Notes: generated by a model from the letters alone, not told the origin. Positions 1-8,424 are shown, numbered from the stretch's first letter. The stretch is 64,000 nt of DNA from Chrysogorgia sp. JL179-B06 (GCA_035772405.1 JAYKKM010000222.1:1715501-1779500), one strand, 5' to 3'. Program-made: numbers and translations.

Positions 1-553
1 ATAACATGTATAATTGATTACAACATTTGATATCGAATAAACTACAGTGTTTGCGTTGCATAACTCCTAAAATTTTACATAACTTTTTATGTTGTTTTTG
101 TGTTTTTATTTTACATTCTATTTTATTTTCTAAAAATGCAACAAGTGCTTTCCCTATTCTTCCATTTCCATCGGAAAAAGGATGAATGGTTTTAAAAATA
201 TAATAAATCAAGCCTGATATATTTTTTCTTTGATAGTTTTTTACGTAAAATTCATCTAAATGTTCCATATATTGTTGAATATATAGGGGATCAACCCCCT
301 CATGAAATCCAACAAATCTTTTTTTTTTACTGTAATGTCCAGCATTCGTTAAATGGACCATAGATATTTCATGAATAGTTTTACAACATTCACTTATTTT
401 CCATTTTTCATTTTTTTCCATATAAAATTTTCGAAGGGCAAAACAAAATCTCCCACATCTCATCCAAAATTCTTTTTCATTTTCTTCGTCTTCTTCCATT
501 CGTATAACATCATACGCAAACACTTTAAATTTTATACAATCTTTTAATTCCAT
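1..553 (-). CDS. Fic-domain protein, partial (runs off left edge)
   Basis: An open frame starts at the ATG at 553-551 and stays open to base 1, so the C-terminus is missing. The visible 184 residues include a Fic core: a helix with IHEISMVHLTNAGHY, then the signature HPFSDGNGRIGK near residues 134-145. The family consensus is HxFx(D/E)GN(G/K)RxxR. His, Asp, the GNGR loop and the hydrophobics are present, but the last Arg is Lys. Fic proteins usually transfer AMP or another nucleotide phosphate to hydroxyl side chains of target proteins; the target here is unknown. I see no (S/T)xxxE(G/N) inhibitory motif in the visible part. It is the leftmost gene of the compact block and lies 5 bp beyond the stop of the next minus-strand gene, suggesting tight viral-style packing. 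Domain assignment is secure; cellular or viral origin and activity are inferred. Confidence 0.85.
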   Translation of the reverse strand, partial: MELKDCIKFKVFAYDVIRMEEDEENEKEFWMRCGRFCFALRKFYMEKNEKWKISECCKTIHEISMVHLTNAGHYSKKKRFVGFHEGVDPLYIQQYMEHLDEFYVKNYQRKNISGLIYYIFKTIHPFSDGNGRIGKALVAFLENKIECKIKTQKQHKKLCKILGVMQRKHCSLFDIKCCNQLYML

Positions 554-558
554 TTTTT

Positions 559-1735
559 TTACATACACGTTTGTTCCCTAATACTTTTATAAAAAATATC
601 CCAATTAACATTCGATTCAGTCAGTTCGTTTTCATATATAGGATTTCTTGAAATTAAATTATAATTCAATGTTGTTTGTATATATTTTCTTATCATAGTA
701 AATAAATCTTTTACTTCATCTTCAACCATTATTACATGTGCAAATATTTTCTCATTATATTTAAATTCTCCCATTCCTCCATAATTTTTTAATTGCGTAA
801 CATCGACAGGATGTAATAGTGGGTTTTCATTTAAATCATAATTACTTTTGTTTAAAATACTTAATTTCAAAGGATCAAACTCAAAAAATAACTTTGACTC
901 TTACATTTTTTATACCGACATTTATCAAAGGATACTTTACCCATTTTTATATAATATATAAAATTCCAAAAATCATATCTAATATTTTTTTCAGAAAGAC
1001 CTTTTTTTTGTCTATTGAGAAAACTTCCTATAGGATTATGTTTACGACAATAAAATATAAAACATGAAGTGATCATCATGATAATATTTTTAGTTGAACT
1101 ACAATAAACATAAGAATTGAAAATACTTGGTGCTACCATTAACAAATAAATATTTAAAAAAAGATTTAAATCACCTTTCTCGCGCTGTATGTGCTTAAAT
1201 TTGCTTACTAAACTTTCTTTTCCATAACCCAGGGTATAAGATAAGTATTTCCTTTCAATGGTTAGATTTTGTAGAATATATGTATAATGAAACTTATCTT
1301 TGGCTCTTAAACATTGAAATAAATCTGAGTGGTGGTTTTCAAGGGGTAATACAATAAATAATTCGTTAAAACAATCGGGAAATGAAAAAAAACTACAGCA
1401 TAACGTGTCTGATTCAACTAGTATAGTACGTTGATCAAGCCATGATCTCATCAAGGAATATATTTTCTTTGACTTGTTTGTAAATTCGGGATCAAATAAG
1501 AGAAACGATCTTCTAGGATAAAATAGGATTCCATTCCACGGTTTCCCTTGATTTTTTTCATATTGACTGTATAGCTTTCTTCACCTGGGTGAATGTTTTC
1601 ACATTTCATCCTGGGACATGTGATATATTTTCCACGATAATAATCAAATAATCCACATAACCAAAATAAATATCCAATTTCTCCTTGGTTAAAATATTGA
1701 AAATAAAGAACAACTCTTAAAATTGTTTCAATCAT
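559..1735 (-). pseudogene. Unrecognised gene of about 390 codons, read in three frames
   Basis: Three consecutive minus-strand frames abut: 1735-1451, 1454-867 and the region ending at 559. In each overlap the next frame already reads as plausible protein before the previous one stops. The changes map to the A/T run at 1552-1558 and the run at 883-888, each needing one added base. No other in-frame stop was noticed. The product is not recognised. It is rich in Phe, Tyr, Leu and Lys, with a CxYKKC-type patch in the C-terminal third. A TATATAAAG element at 1773-1765 lies about 30 bp upstream of the ATG. It may be an intact gene with indel errors, a decaying gene, or one using frameshifting; the sequence alone cannot decide. 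Confidence 0.5.
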
Positions 1736-1857
1736 AATGCTGTGATTTTGAAATGTTTTTTACTCTTTATATAGCTTTTTCAAATTCATTAAGCTAAATA
1801 AAATAAAAAACATTTTGTTTTCGGGTTCATTCTTCAGTTGAATCTCATGCAAGCAAT
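1736..1857. promoter_or_regulatory. Divergent intergenic promoter region
   Basis: This is the only space between the minus gene starting at 1735 and the plus gene starting at 1858. The palindromic TTTATATAG at 1767-1774 fits a TATA box about 30 bp from the minus-strand ATG. It is about 85 bp from the plus-strand ATG, so that gene's own box is less clear. Confidence 0.45.
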
Positions 1858-2112
1858 ATGTCAAAACCCAAACAGTATGATCTTCACTATCTTAAAGAAA
1901 ATTGTCGATATCAAATATTTATTGTACGTAAATGTGAACAAATCCTAAATCCATGCTTTCCTATGAATCGATTATATATAAATTTGGAAGTTATGGAGTA
2001 TGCAGAAAATAAAAAGCTTAATTATAAACAATATATAACAACACATGTGGCAGGAGATTGTGGTATACATAATTTCATAGATCAAAAAGTGTATATAAAT
2101 TCTTTTTTTTAA
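1858..2112 (+). CDS. Island family protein, short member (84 aa)
   Basis: Intact 84-residue frame. It shares the layout seen in the genes at 3514, 4027 and 6134: an N-terminal YLKEN-x-RYQIFIVRKC segment, then a strand-like RLYINLEV, a YITTHV segment and a final hydrophobic stretch. In the larger paralogues these correspond to the (F/Y)Lx-K-(E/H) helix, the VxxC patch, the YxLxLxV strand and the KTIxD segment. The similarity is short and judged by eye. The stop overlaps AATAAA, as in several neighbours. No known domain was recognised. Function unknown; likely a diverged copy in a lineage-specific multigene family. Confidence 0.6.
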   Translation: MSKPKQYDLHYLKENCRYQIFIVRKCEQILNPCFPMNRLYINLEVMEYAENKKLNYKQYITTHVAGDCGIHNFIDQKVYINSFF

Positions 2113-2153
2113 ATAAAAAACGCTTTTCTCGATTTATTTTGAACTGTTTTATT

Positions 2154-2816
2154 TCAAATATTTAATTCATTAAAATTATTACATAATTCCCCACAACAAT
2201 TTAAATATACATGTAGTTGCAACATAGATTTATCAAAATGTATTTTATTTATTAATGTTACAATATAATTTCCATTACTGCTACCATAAATCACATTAAG
2301 TAAAGATAATATATTTTCATCTTTAAAAAGAACTAAATAAAGCTCTTGACCATCAAAATTTTCACGAAAATGATATTTTACTAATCTAAATCTTGAATCC
2401 TTATATTTACCATACAAAAAACGTTTTTGTATAACATGGGATATTATTTATCTCAAAACAATCAAGGGTCGAAATTAACGTGGGTAATCTCGGTTCTCTA
2501 TCAATAAATACTACATGTTTTCCCACTAACTGATCATAAAATGACATAGTCCAGCTAAAAACCGGTTATTAAAAATCTATAATATCTTTTTCCACCATAT
2601 CGTTTCCGAAATATAGATTGTTCATTTTTATCTTCCACATAAATGTTAAAATATTTATAATCATAATCAGCACATCTAAACTGATAGGGATGCTCTCCAT
2701 TCCAAAAAATAAAACGTTGAATCTCGTGTTTTTTCTATCTCAAACAATTCAGCATGTAATAAATATTGAATGTTGGGGTAAAGAATTTCATCAAAATCAC
2801 GCTCTGGTACAGCCAT
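2154..2816 (-). pseudogene. Family-like gene of about 220 codons with three frame changes
   Basis: Start at 2816. The reading frame moves three times, at A/T runs near 2729-2734 (or 2704-2709), 2557-2561 and 2416-2421. Each change needs one base fewer. Between these points the preferred frame reads as ordinary protein: a YLLHAELFEIE start, a YFNIYVED strand followed by RYYRFLI, then a second half containing GQELYLVLF and YIVTLINKI. The two halves each resemble the family core (YxLxLxV followed by a T-containing strand), so it may hold two copies of the domain. An AATAAA follows the stop at once. All breaks sit in homopolymers, so indel error is as likely as decay. Function unknown. Confidence 0.5.
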
Positions 2817-2851
2817 TTAAATCTTTTTTAAAAACTTCGACGTCTTTTCTT

Positions 2852-3067
2852 CTATTCGTCGTAACCTATTTCCACTGAAGCATTCACTGTATATTTCCAC
2901 CGTATATTTAACTTGTTTAACACCCGACGTTTAAAACTGTTTAGTCTTGAAAGTTTTAATTCATCTGGATGAATCGCGCATGGATGTTTGTTAATACATC
3001 TTGCACAAGGATGTTTGTTATAATATAATCTATTATATCGTTCATCTGCTGTTTCTTTACGTTCCAT
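2852..3067 (-). CDS. Small Cys-rich basic protein (71 aa)
   Basis: Intact frame with a short motif RYNRLYYNKHPCARC followed by INKHPCAIHP, giving CxxC and a third Cys in two imperfect NKHPCA repeats. A basic tail follows (SFKRRVLNKLNIRWKY). The next gene on the same strand (3154-3333) repeats the RYNRL(F/Y)Y(S/N)K(H/Y)PC(A/G)xC pattern, so this is one of a tandem pair. TATAAATA at 3113-3106 lies about 40 bp upstream of the ATG. The Cys pattern could bind zinc, but that is inference. No family recognised. Confidence 0.65.
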   Translation of the reverse strand: MERKETADERYNRLYYNKHPCARCINKHPCAIHPDELKLSRLNSFKRRVLNKLNIRWKYTVNASVEIGYDE

Positions 3068-3153
3068 TGTCTAACAAATATATAAACAATTATTTTTTGT
3101 ACTCTTATTTATACTGTTTCTTTTTTTTATGGTATTTTTCTTCTTTAAATCTT

Positions 3154-3333
3154 TTAACACCATATCTTCTTTAACAACCATCTCTTTAATCTACAACAAC
3201 GTTTTTTTTGTTTTGGATCTTTCCACGGTATATAATTCGCACACACTTCCCCACACATATTTCCGTTAAGACATTGTCCACAGGGATATTTTGAATAGAA
3301 TAATCTATTATATCGTGCATCCACGGTTTCCAT
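3154..3333 (-). CDS. Small Cys-rich basic protein, tandem paralogue (59 aa)
   Basis: A 59-residue frame from ATG 3333 to the stop at 3154. Its N-terminus METVDARYNRLFYSKYPCGQC matches the 2852-3067 protein over about 20 residues, including spacing of the CxxC. It has eight Cys in total and a strongly basic C-terminal third (KKRCCRLKRWLLKKIWC). The homology to the neighbour is what supports such a short frame. An ATATAAAT element sits about 35-40 bp upstream on the minus strand, near 3374-3368. Probable zinc-binding or nucleic-acid-binding small protein by composition only. Confidence 0.65.
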   Translation of the reverse strand: METVDARYNRLFYSKYPCGQCLNGNMCGEVCANYIPWKDPKQKKRCCRLKRWLLKKIWC

Positions 3334-3513
3334 GATATTTTTGTAAAACCATTTTATTACATTTTTATTTATATCCTACTAAAATTTATTTTTTTTATTT
3401 TTTTTATTTTAGAATATCTGTCTTTTTTTAATTTTAATTTTTAATTTTTATATTTTTTTTTTGTAAAAAATTATATATAAACGCGTTATCCCCATGTTAA
3501 ACGTTATTTGTGA
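3334..3513. promoter_or_regulatory. AT-rich divergent promoter
   Basis: A 180-bp gap of nearly pure A/T. TATATATAA at 3472-3480 is about 35 bp before the ATG at 3514. ATATAAAT near 3374-3368 serves the minus-strand gene at 3333. A short upstream ATG at 3494 opens a seven-codon frame that ends at the TGA overlapping the real ATG; it may reduce initiation, by analogy. Confidence 0.5.
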
Positions 3514-3942
3514 ATGATGTCGAATTCACATGCACGCTATCGTGATTGTGATGAACATAACGGTAGAAGTTATAAAAGAATAATTGCTGATGACTTTAAC
3601 CCCTACAAAATTGAAGATGAAAGTAACTATTATCCAAGTCGTTTTCTAGCAAAAGAATTACACCACTTTACCTATGTTGTAAAGAAATGTCAACCTACGG
3701 TATTATGCGAATGTATTGAAGATATACCCTATGAAGATATACCCTCAACGCCTCAAACATATTACTTAGCTCTGGAAGTTAAAAAGAAACATGAATATGA
3801 AAATGATGAATGGAATTGTTCATGTCTGGGTGAAAACATAACAACAATTGTTGACTATGATGCTTCTGCTCTTTTACAAAAAGAAATTACACTAATACTA
3901 GATTCTAATAATTTAACGAAAGCTGTAGCATATACTCAATAA
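3514..3942 (+). CDS. Island family protein, long member (142 aa)
   Basis: Intact. After about 30 polar residues comes the family N-terminal core (RFLAKELHHFTYVVKKCQP), a Cys pair (LCEC), the core strand PQTYYLALEVKK, an inserted acidic and Cys-containing loop, and the C-terminal segment TTIVDYDASALLQKEITLI. The aligned parts of 4027 and 6134 keep the same order and spacing. Two ATGs stand side by side at 3514 and 3517. AATAAA overlaps the stop. Acidic and soluble, with no signal peptide or membrane segment. Function unknown; I recognise no named domain. Confidence 0.75.
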   Translation: MMSNSHARYRDCDEHNGRSYKRIIADDFNPYKIEDESNYYPSRFLAKELHHFTYVVKKCQPTVLCECIEDIPYEDIPSTPQTYYLALEVKKKHEYENDEWNCSCLGENITTIVDYDASALLQKEITLILDSNNLTKAVAYTQ

Positions 3943-4026
3943 AAACTTTTTTTTAAAAAAATTCGTGTTTTTTTATTTATTATATATATAAGATTACATA
4001 TTTGATTTAATCATATTGATAACAAG

Positions 4027-4374
4027 ATGAATCAAGAACAAGATCTCGTGACCAGTGTCAATTATAGGGGTGTAGAATATTATGACTATACTCCTCGTTA
4101 TTATTCATGTCATTTTCTTCAAAAACATTTTCCTAACTATACGTATTTGGTAGAGGATTGTAAACCTGCTATACTATGTAAAGAATGTAATCCCCCATTT
4201 TGTTCTCCACCTCAAGTCTACGAACTAACTCTGAAAGTTATTAAACAGGGATTACTTGAAGAGAAGGGAATAACCCTAAAAACAATTCTTGATACTAAAA
4301 GTGATCATCTCTTGTATAAAACAATTAAACTAATAAATGGTAACTCAATAATTCCACAACAAATTAATTTGTAA
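4027..4374 (+). CDS. Island family protein (115 aa)
   Basis: Intact and the clearest family member. Core blocks: HFLQKHFPNYTYLVEDCKP (about residues 29-47), a Cys cluster ILCKECNPPFC, the strand QVYELTLKVIKQG, then LKTILDTKSDHLLYKTIKLI. The gene at 6134 shares the VEDCKP block and the YELTLKVI strand almost exactly. TATATATATAAG at 3981-3992 lies about 35 bp upstream of the ATG, and AATAAA occurs about 20 bp after the stop. The spacing to the previous gene (84 bp) and the identical direction suggest tandem duplication. Function unknown. Confidence 0.75.
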   Translation: MNQEQDLVTSVNYRGVEYYDYTPRYYSCHFLQKHFPNYTYLVEDCKPAILCKECNPPFCSPPQVYELTLKVIKQGLLEEKGITLKTILDTKSDHLLYKTIKLINGNSIIPQQINL

Positions 4375-4466
4375 ACATATTTATTTTTCTTGTAATAAAA
4401 TTTTTTACAAAAATAAAAACTCGATATTCTGTTTCTAACTTTCAAGGTTTTTTTATTTTAAAAACA

Positions 4467-4832
4467 TTATAACGAATAAAAAATTTGTTTCCCTCTACCC
4501 CTATGGTCAATGAAATTGTAGGGTTTAATGTTTAATATAGGTGTTGAGTTTGCTAATTTTACATTATCATTATTAATATTTATATATTTTCCCTTCAATG
4601 ATAATAAGAGGGTTTGTAAATTCTCCTCCGGAGCTCCAAACGCGTCTACTATCAACAATTTGAAATATCGGGGTCCTTGCCAATCTTTCAGATATAAATA
4701 ATATCCATATCTTAAACACGAGGGAATCACAGGTTCATAATTTACTAATTGTATGGGTTGAGCTTGATAATAAAATGTAAGATAAGCATGAGATTCACAT
4801 TCTCCAAAATCAATCATTGAGCGCAACCACAT
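4467..4832 (-). CDS. Probable diverged island family protein (121 aa)
   Basis: I chose the ATG at 4832 (MWLRSMIDFGE...). The longer frame to 4886 would start inside the TATATAAAC promoter element at 4877-4869. The protein has GYYLYLKDW followed by RYFKLLIVD and a LLLSLKGKYININ segment, in the same order as the strand, T-strand and LLxK blocks of the plus-strand family. Sequence identity is low, so membership is inferred. An AATAAA follows the stop. It is divergent with the Cys-rich gene at 4952; both promoters lie in the 119-bp gap. Function unknown. Confidence 0.6.
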   Translation of the reverse strand: MWLRSMIDFGECESHAYLTFYYQAQPIQLVNYEPVIPSCLRYGYYLYLKDWQGPRYFKLLIVDAFGAPEENLQTLLLSLKGKYININNDNVKLANSTPILNIKPYNFIDHRGRGKQIFYSL

Positions 4833-4951
4833 GTTTGAAAAATAATAGAAAAATATATTTGATACCCTGTTTATATAGTTTTGCAAAATCTATAAAAGTA
4901 GGTTGTCAAACTATAAAATTTTCACAAAACGTTCAAAAAAATATTGTCAAG
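4833..4951. promoter_or_regulatory. Divergent promoter with two TATA boxes
   Basis: TATATAAAC on the minus strand (4877-4869) is about 37-45 bp from the ATG at 4832. TATAAAAG on the plus strand (4891-4898) is about 54 bp from the ATG at 4952. The two boxes are about 14 bp apart. Confidence 0.5.
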
Positions 4952-5152
4952 ATGGTCTATTGCAGTTTCTGTTGTTGTGAAGTGAATTCCTTCTATCATT
5001 TTTTCATGCATTACAGATGTAAAGAATGCTTTGTAAACCATCATTATTGTTATCCTTGTAAACAGAATTACGGACGACTTATCTATACTAGAATAGTTGA
5101 TCTATGTGAATGTGAGAGAGAGAGAGAGACAACTTTATTTAAAAAACGGTAA
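4952..5152 (+). CDS. Cys/His-rich zinc-ribbon-like protein, 3' end replaced by LINE
   Basis: Starts MVYCSFCCCEVNSFYHFF. The next 30 residues hold CKEC, then HHYCYPCK, so pairs of CxxC and HHxCxxC spaced as in small zinc-binding modules. After the segment IVDLCECE the frame enters a GAGAGA run that is the 3' end of an inserted LINE in the opposite direction. The last 15 or so residues are therefore not native. The original C-terminus was not found on the right side of the LINE. Zinc binding is inferred from the pattern; no family recognised. Confidence 0.55.
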   Translation: MVYCSFCCCEVNSFYHFFMHYRCKECFVNHHYCYPCKQNYGRLIYTRIVDLCECERERETTLFKKR

Positions 5153-5775
5153 TTCTTTCAATTTTACAATTGCTTTTCAAGGAAGCCGTTTAACTTAAAC
5201 TAACTAATAAAACTAATATTTACATATCAAAGTCATAAGATTTTACAAAGTTTTTAAAAATATGTACAGAGGATGCAGATTTCATCGATGATGGTAAATT
5301 ATTCCATAGTACTGAACCACTGTATGCCAAACTACGTTTTGAGTACTCGGTTTGAGGTAATGGGATCTTTAAATTTACATCTGAATTTCTCAAATTGTAA
5401 CCATGAGTCTCATTGACAAAGGAAAACAATTCTTGTAAGTGGTCAGGTGCATTACCATTAACAATTTTGTACATCATACTGGCTTTTGTTTGATTTCTTT
5501 GAGATTCTAGATTACGCCAGTTTAATGAATTCAGAATGGTTGTTGATCTAATTTCATAACCTGATTTAGTAATAATACGAGCAGCTCTATTTTGTAGTTT
5601 TTGGAGCTTGCTCTTTAACACAGTGCCACAGTTTCCCCATATAAGAGAACAGTAATCAAAATGGGGGGATACGAGTGCATTGTATACTTCAATCAAGTTG
5701 GATAATGGAAGTAGATCTCGTAATTGACGAAGCATCCTCAAACCCTTTAGACGATAGAATACAAAGATGGAAAAA
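5108..5775 (-). mobile_element. 5'-truncated CR1/L2-like LINE inserted in the island
   Basis: The minus-strand frame 5813-5220 contains the C-terminal region typical of CR1/L2/jockey-type reverse transcriptases: LRMLRQLRDLLPLSNL, HFDYCSLIWGN, KLQNRAARIIT, LNSLNWRNLESQR and a final SVLWNNLPSSMK. Palm motifs are absent, so only the 3' part is present. A (TC)n tail on the element strand (the GA run at 5110-5128) marks its 3' end. No clear target duplication. It lies between island genes, showing that the island sits, or sat, in LINE-bearing animal DNA. Confidence 0.8.
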
Positions 5776-5965
5776 AACTTATTTGGATTAATAAAATTTT
5801 TTTTAAAATACATCGTCTACCATTTCCAAAATTCATAAAACGTATGATTATAATTCGGATGATCTTTTTTCCATCCTCCTTTTTGAATTTTTTTAGAACG
5901 TCGTCGTTTACGTATTCTTTTTTTATTTTCGCTTTTCTTATACATCTCCTACTCCTACACTTCAT
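5747..5965 (-). pseudogene. N-terminus of a basic island protein, truncated by LINE
   Basis: Begins MKCRSRRCIRKAKIKKEY and stays Lys/Arg-rich for about 45 residues. It then passes an Ile-rich and homopolymer-rich stretch and runs into LINE-derived sequence near 5775. TATAAATA at about 6035-6028 lies about 65 bp upstream. The basic start suggests a nucleic-acid or nuclear protein, by composition only. The rest of the gene is probably lost. Confidence 0.4.
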
Positions 5966-6133
5966 TTTTTTATGTTAACTGAAGTACGACAAGCAATGGT
6001 TTTAAAAAAAAAGAAAAAACCATCTATTTATACTTTTCTGTTTTTGATTTTTTTTTAATATCTTTTTCTGAGACACATATATAATATTTATATAAGATGT
6101 TTAAATTAAAAAAACTTTATCATTACTGAAAAA

Positions 6134-6490
6134 ATGTCCGTATTACATTATGTTAGTATATGTACAAATAGTATAACTTTTTTTGACTGCGTCAAAAATA
6201 CTTTTCAGCGCTATTTATCATATGAATATCTTCTTAAAGAAAATCCTGAATATATATATTTTGTAGAGGATTGCAAACCTGTTACAATAATTAAAACAAA
6301 ACAATGTTCTGTAATAAAAAAAAATGGTGTGGAACAACACCCGTATGAACTAACCCTGAAAGTTATCAATCATGGAGAATCTGGAAAAACACTAAAAATA
6401 TTATCAGAGGAAGATGTTCCTCATCTTTTACATAAAAATGTTAAGTTTATAAAAACTGACAAAGACATAATAATTCCTTCTCTTGTATAA
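6134..6490 (+). CDS. Island family protein (118 aa)
   Basis: Intact. Core blocks match the 4027 protein: EYLLKENPEYIYFVEDCKP (about residues 31-49), then HPYELTLKVINHG, LKILSEEDVPHLLHKNVKFI. It lacks the Cys cluster seen in 3514 and 4027, having KTKQCSVIKKNG instead. TATATAAG at 6089-6096 is about 40 bp upstream of the ATG. AATAAA follows the stop by about 12 bp. It is separated from 4027 by the LINE and the basic gene fragment. Function unknown. Confidence 0.75.
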   Translation: MSVLHYVSICTNSITFFDCVKNTFQRYLSYEYLLKENPEYIYFVEDCKPVTIIKTKQCSVIKKNGVEQHPYELTLKVINHGESGKTLKILSEEDVPHLLHKNVKFIKTDKDIIIPSLV

Positions 6491-6552
6491 ATTTATTTTT
6501 TATAATAAAACATGTGAATCATTGTTATTTTTTTTTACATGAATTTCTTTCT

Positions 6553-6955
6553 TTACTCTAAAAGTTTTTTTCTTTTTTCCTTTTGTTTTTGTCGATGCTT
6601 GTTCTTATAATCAGCTAATTTATAGATTCTTTCACTATCCCATAATTTTCCCATTTTACCCTGACGTTTTCCATATCGATATAACGTGGACGGATCATAT
6701 AGTCTACCCTTAAAATGGTAGAAATCATCAGCATAAGAACGAAGGATTTCTCCCCCATATGGAAGCCAATCAAAAATATCATCTCTTGCTTCTTTGAGAT
6801 AAACAACCCCTTGAAGAAATCCCAATTCTTTATCTTTTACAATTTCACGACTACATTCAAAAAACGATATTTCATTTAATTTAAGACAATTCTGTGGAGT
6901 ATGAATTAATTTCGCTGCCTCTATCAATTTTTTCAACATTTTCTGGATTACGCAT
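6553..6955 (-). pseudogene. Unrecognised charged protein, one frame change near its start
   Basis: The ATG at 6955 lies about 30 bp from a TATATA element (6988-6983) and opens MRNPENVEK. The frame moves at the A/T run 6928-6933 (one base fewer needed), after which it is open to 6553. The shorter frame from 6939 avoids the break but starts downstream. The body contains CSREIVKDKELGFLQGVVYL and DWLPYGGEILRSYADDF, and ends in a Lys/Gln/Arg tail (KHRQKQKEKRKKLLE) likely to be helical and basic. No family recognised. Confidence 0.5.
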
Positions 6956-7175
6956 TTGAAATGACCAAATCTTTCGCGAGGGTATATACCCCATCTTCAA
7001 CAAAATAACTGAACATTTTTTTTATGATATCGTTTTTTATACCCTAGGTTTTTTACAAATGAAAAAACATTTTTCTCAAAAAACTTTCATATAAATAAGC
7101 TGAAACTTTTCTTTTTCATTTATACACTACGTGCTTATAAAACATTGTCCCTCTACAAACTTAGTTTAAGAAAAA

Positions 7176-7698
7176 ATGGCTACGAAAGAAGAAATAACGA
7201 ATGAAGCTTCCTATGGAGAACCCAACCTCATACCCCTGAATGGTTCCCCTCTCATATGGGATTACAACGATAAAGGAGAGGGATACGCGTACGGTGTACG
7301 TGTGCGGGATACGGATACGTATACGTCGAAAGTATTTAATTTCGAGGACTTCCGATCCCCCAAACCTATTCAGGATGATTCTGATAGTGATGATAGTTTG
7401 AAAACATTTTGGGAAAGTGATGATGACGAAGTAAAGGAGGAAAAGTATTTAATAGAAACAACATTAAAAAAAAGTATATACCCGCTGTGATATTAATACT
7501 CTTCGACAGAATTTTCCAAATCAAAAATATATTTTACGACACTGTATATACTTTCCCTCGTGTAAGCTATCCGGGTATAAATTATATTTAGAAGTGGTAG
7601 ATGGGGGAATTCTTTGTCAGCATAAATATATAACAACAATTATGATAACTGATGATTCCATACTTAGTTCCATTAATAAAGAAATGTATTTAGATTAA
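7176..7698 (+). pseudogene. Island family protein with acidic N-terminus, one frame change
   Basis: From ATG 7176 the frame gives about 95 residues, ending in a very acidic region (DDSDSDDSLK, ESDDDEVKEE), before a stop at 7490. Moving one base at the A8 run 7466-7473 opens a frame to 7698. That frame carries the family C-terminal blocks: LRQNFPNQKYILRHC, GYKLYLEVVDGG and YITTIMITDDSILSSINKE. The product would thus be a fusion of an acidic N-terminal domain to the family core. TATAAAAC at 7133-7140 is about 36 bp upstream. AATAAA overlaps the second stop. Indel error, decay and programmed shift remain possible. Confidence 0.55.
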
Positions 7699-8423
7699 AT
7701 AAAAACAATAAAAAGAGAATTTTGTTTTTCAAAAAAAGTTATTTTATTGTGTGTTAAAGTACATTTTATTTTTTTTAAAAATATATTTCATCTATTTGAA
7801 AAACACCAAATAATTTTTGGAGATATTTCCCTCTACAAATTTTATTATTTTTTTTAAAAATCCCGTAACTAAGGAATATCAGTCATTCGGCCATAAGATG
7901 GCGTCGAGGTAAGAGCTCCATGGCGGAAATTTCTATGATTAATTCTATAAACCAAAATTTGATTATTTTTATTTCAACATCGTACAACTCTTCCAATAAA
8001 AATAATATGGACGTTTTTTTGGATGGCACGTGTAAGTATAAATCACATTGGGTGAGGTATGATGGTCGTTGATAAAGTTTTTTTTTGAATTTTAAATATC
8101 TATCTCATGAAATTGACTACGATCACCTTGATTGACCTTCCTCTCTCTCTCTGGTCGTCAAACTCAAGGATAAACCAAAAACTGGTCGTACAACAACACC
8201 AGATTTCATGAGATAAATATATACAAAATTCACAAAAAACCTCTTGTATACGACCAGCTTCATATTCCCCCTGATTTGATGGCTGGTCGTTCTTAACAGG
8301 GTGACCACACCTTAAAACTATTCAACCCCCCTGGAAATTTGGGACTGGCTGTGCTCTGATTGGTCCATTCAAATCAATTCTTGATTCTGATTGGCTTAGA
8401 GCTCGGTCCAGTCCCAAACACAT

Positions 8424-8424
<1 letters not shown>
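7699..8424. repeat. Island right edge; two small inverted repeats
   Basis: No gene seen. Past about 7,860 the base composition is less extreme. Two short inverted repeats look like tiny MITEs or their remnants: arms at about 8,095-8,113 and 8,201-8,220 (ATCTCATGAAAT), and arms at about 8,339-8,366 and 8,390-8,418 (TTTGGGACTGG...CCAGTCCCAAA). The island/genome junction lies somewhere in 7,700-8,100. Confidence 0.4.

Noticed and set aside
353..547. 64-codon plus-strand frame
   Set aside because: Shadow of the Fic gene on the other strand.
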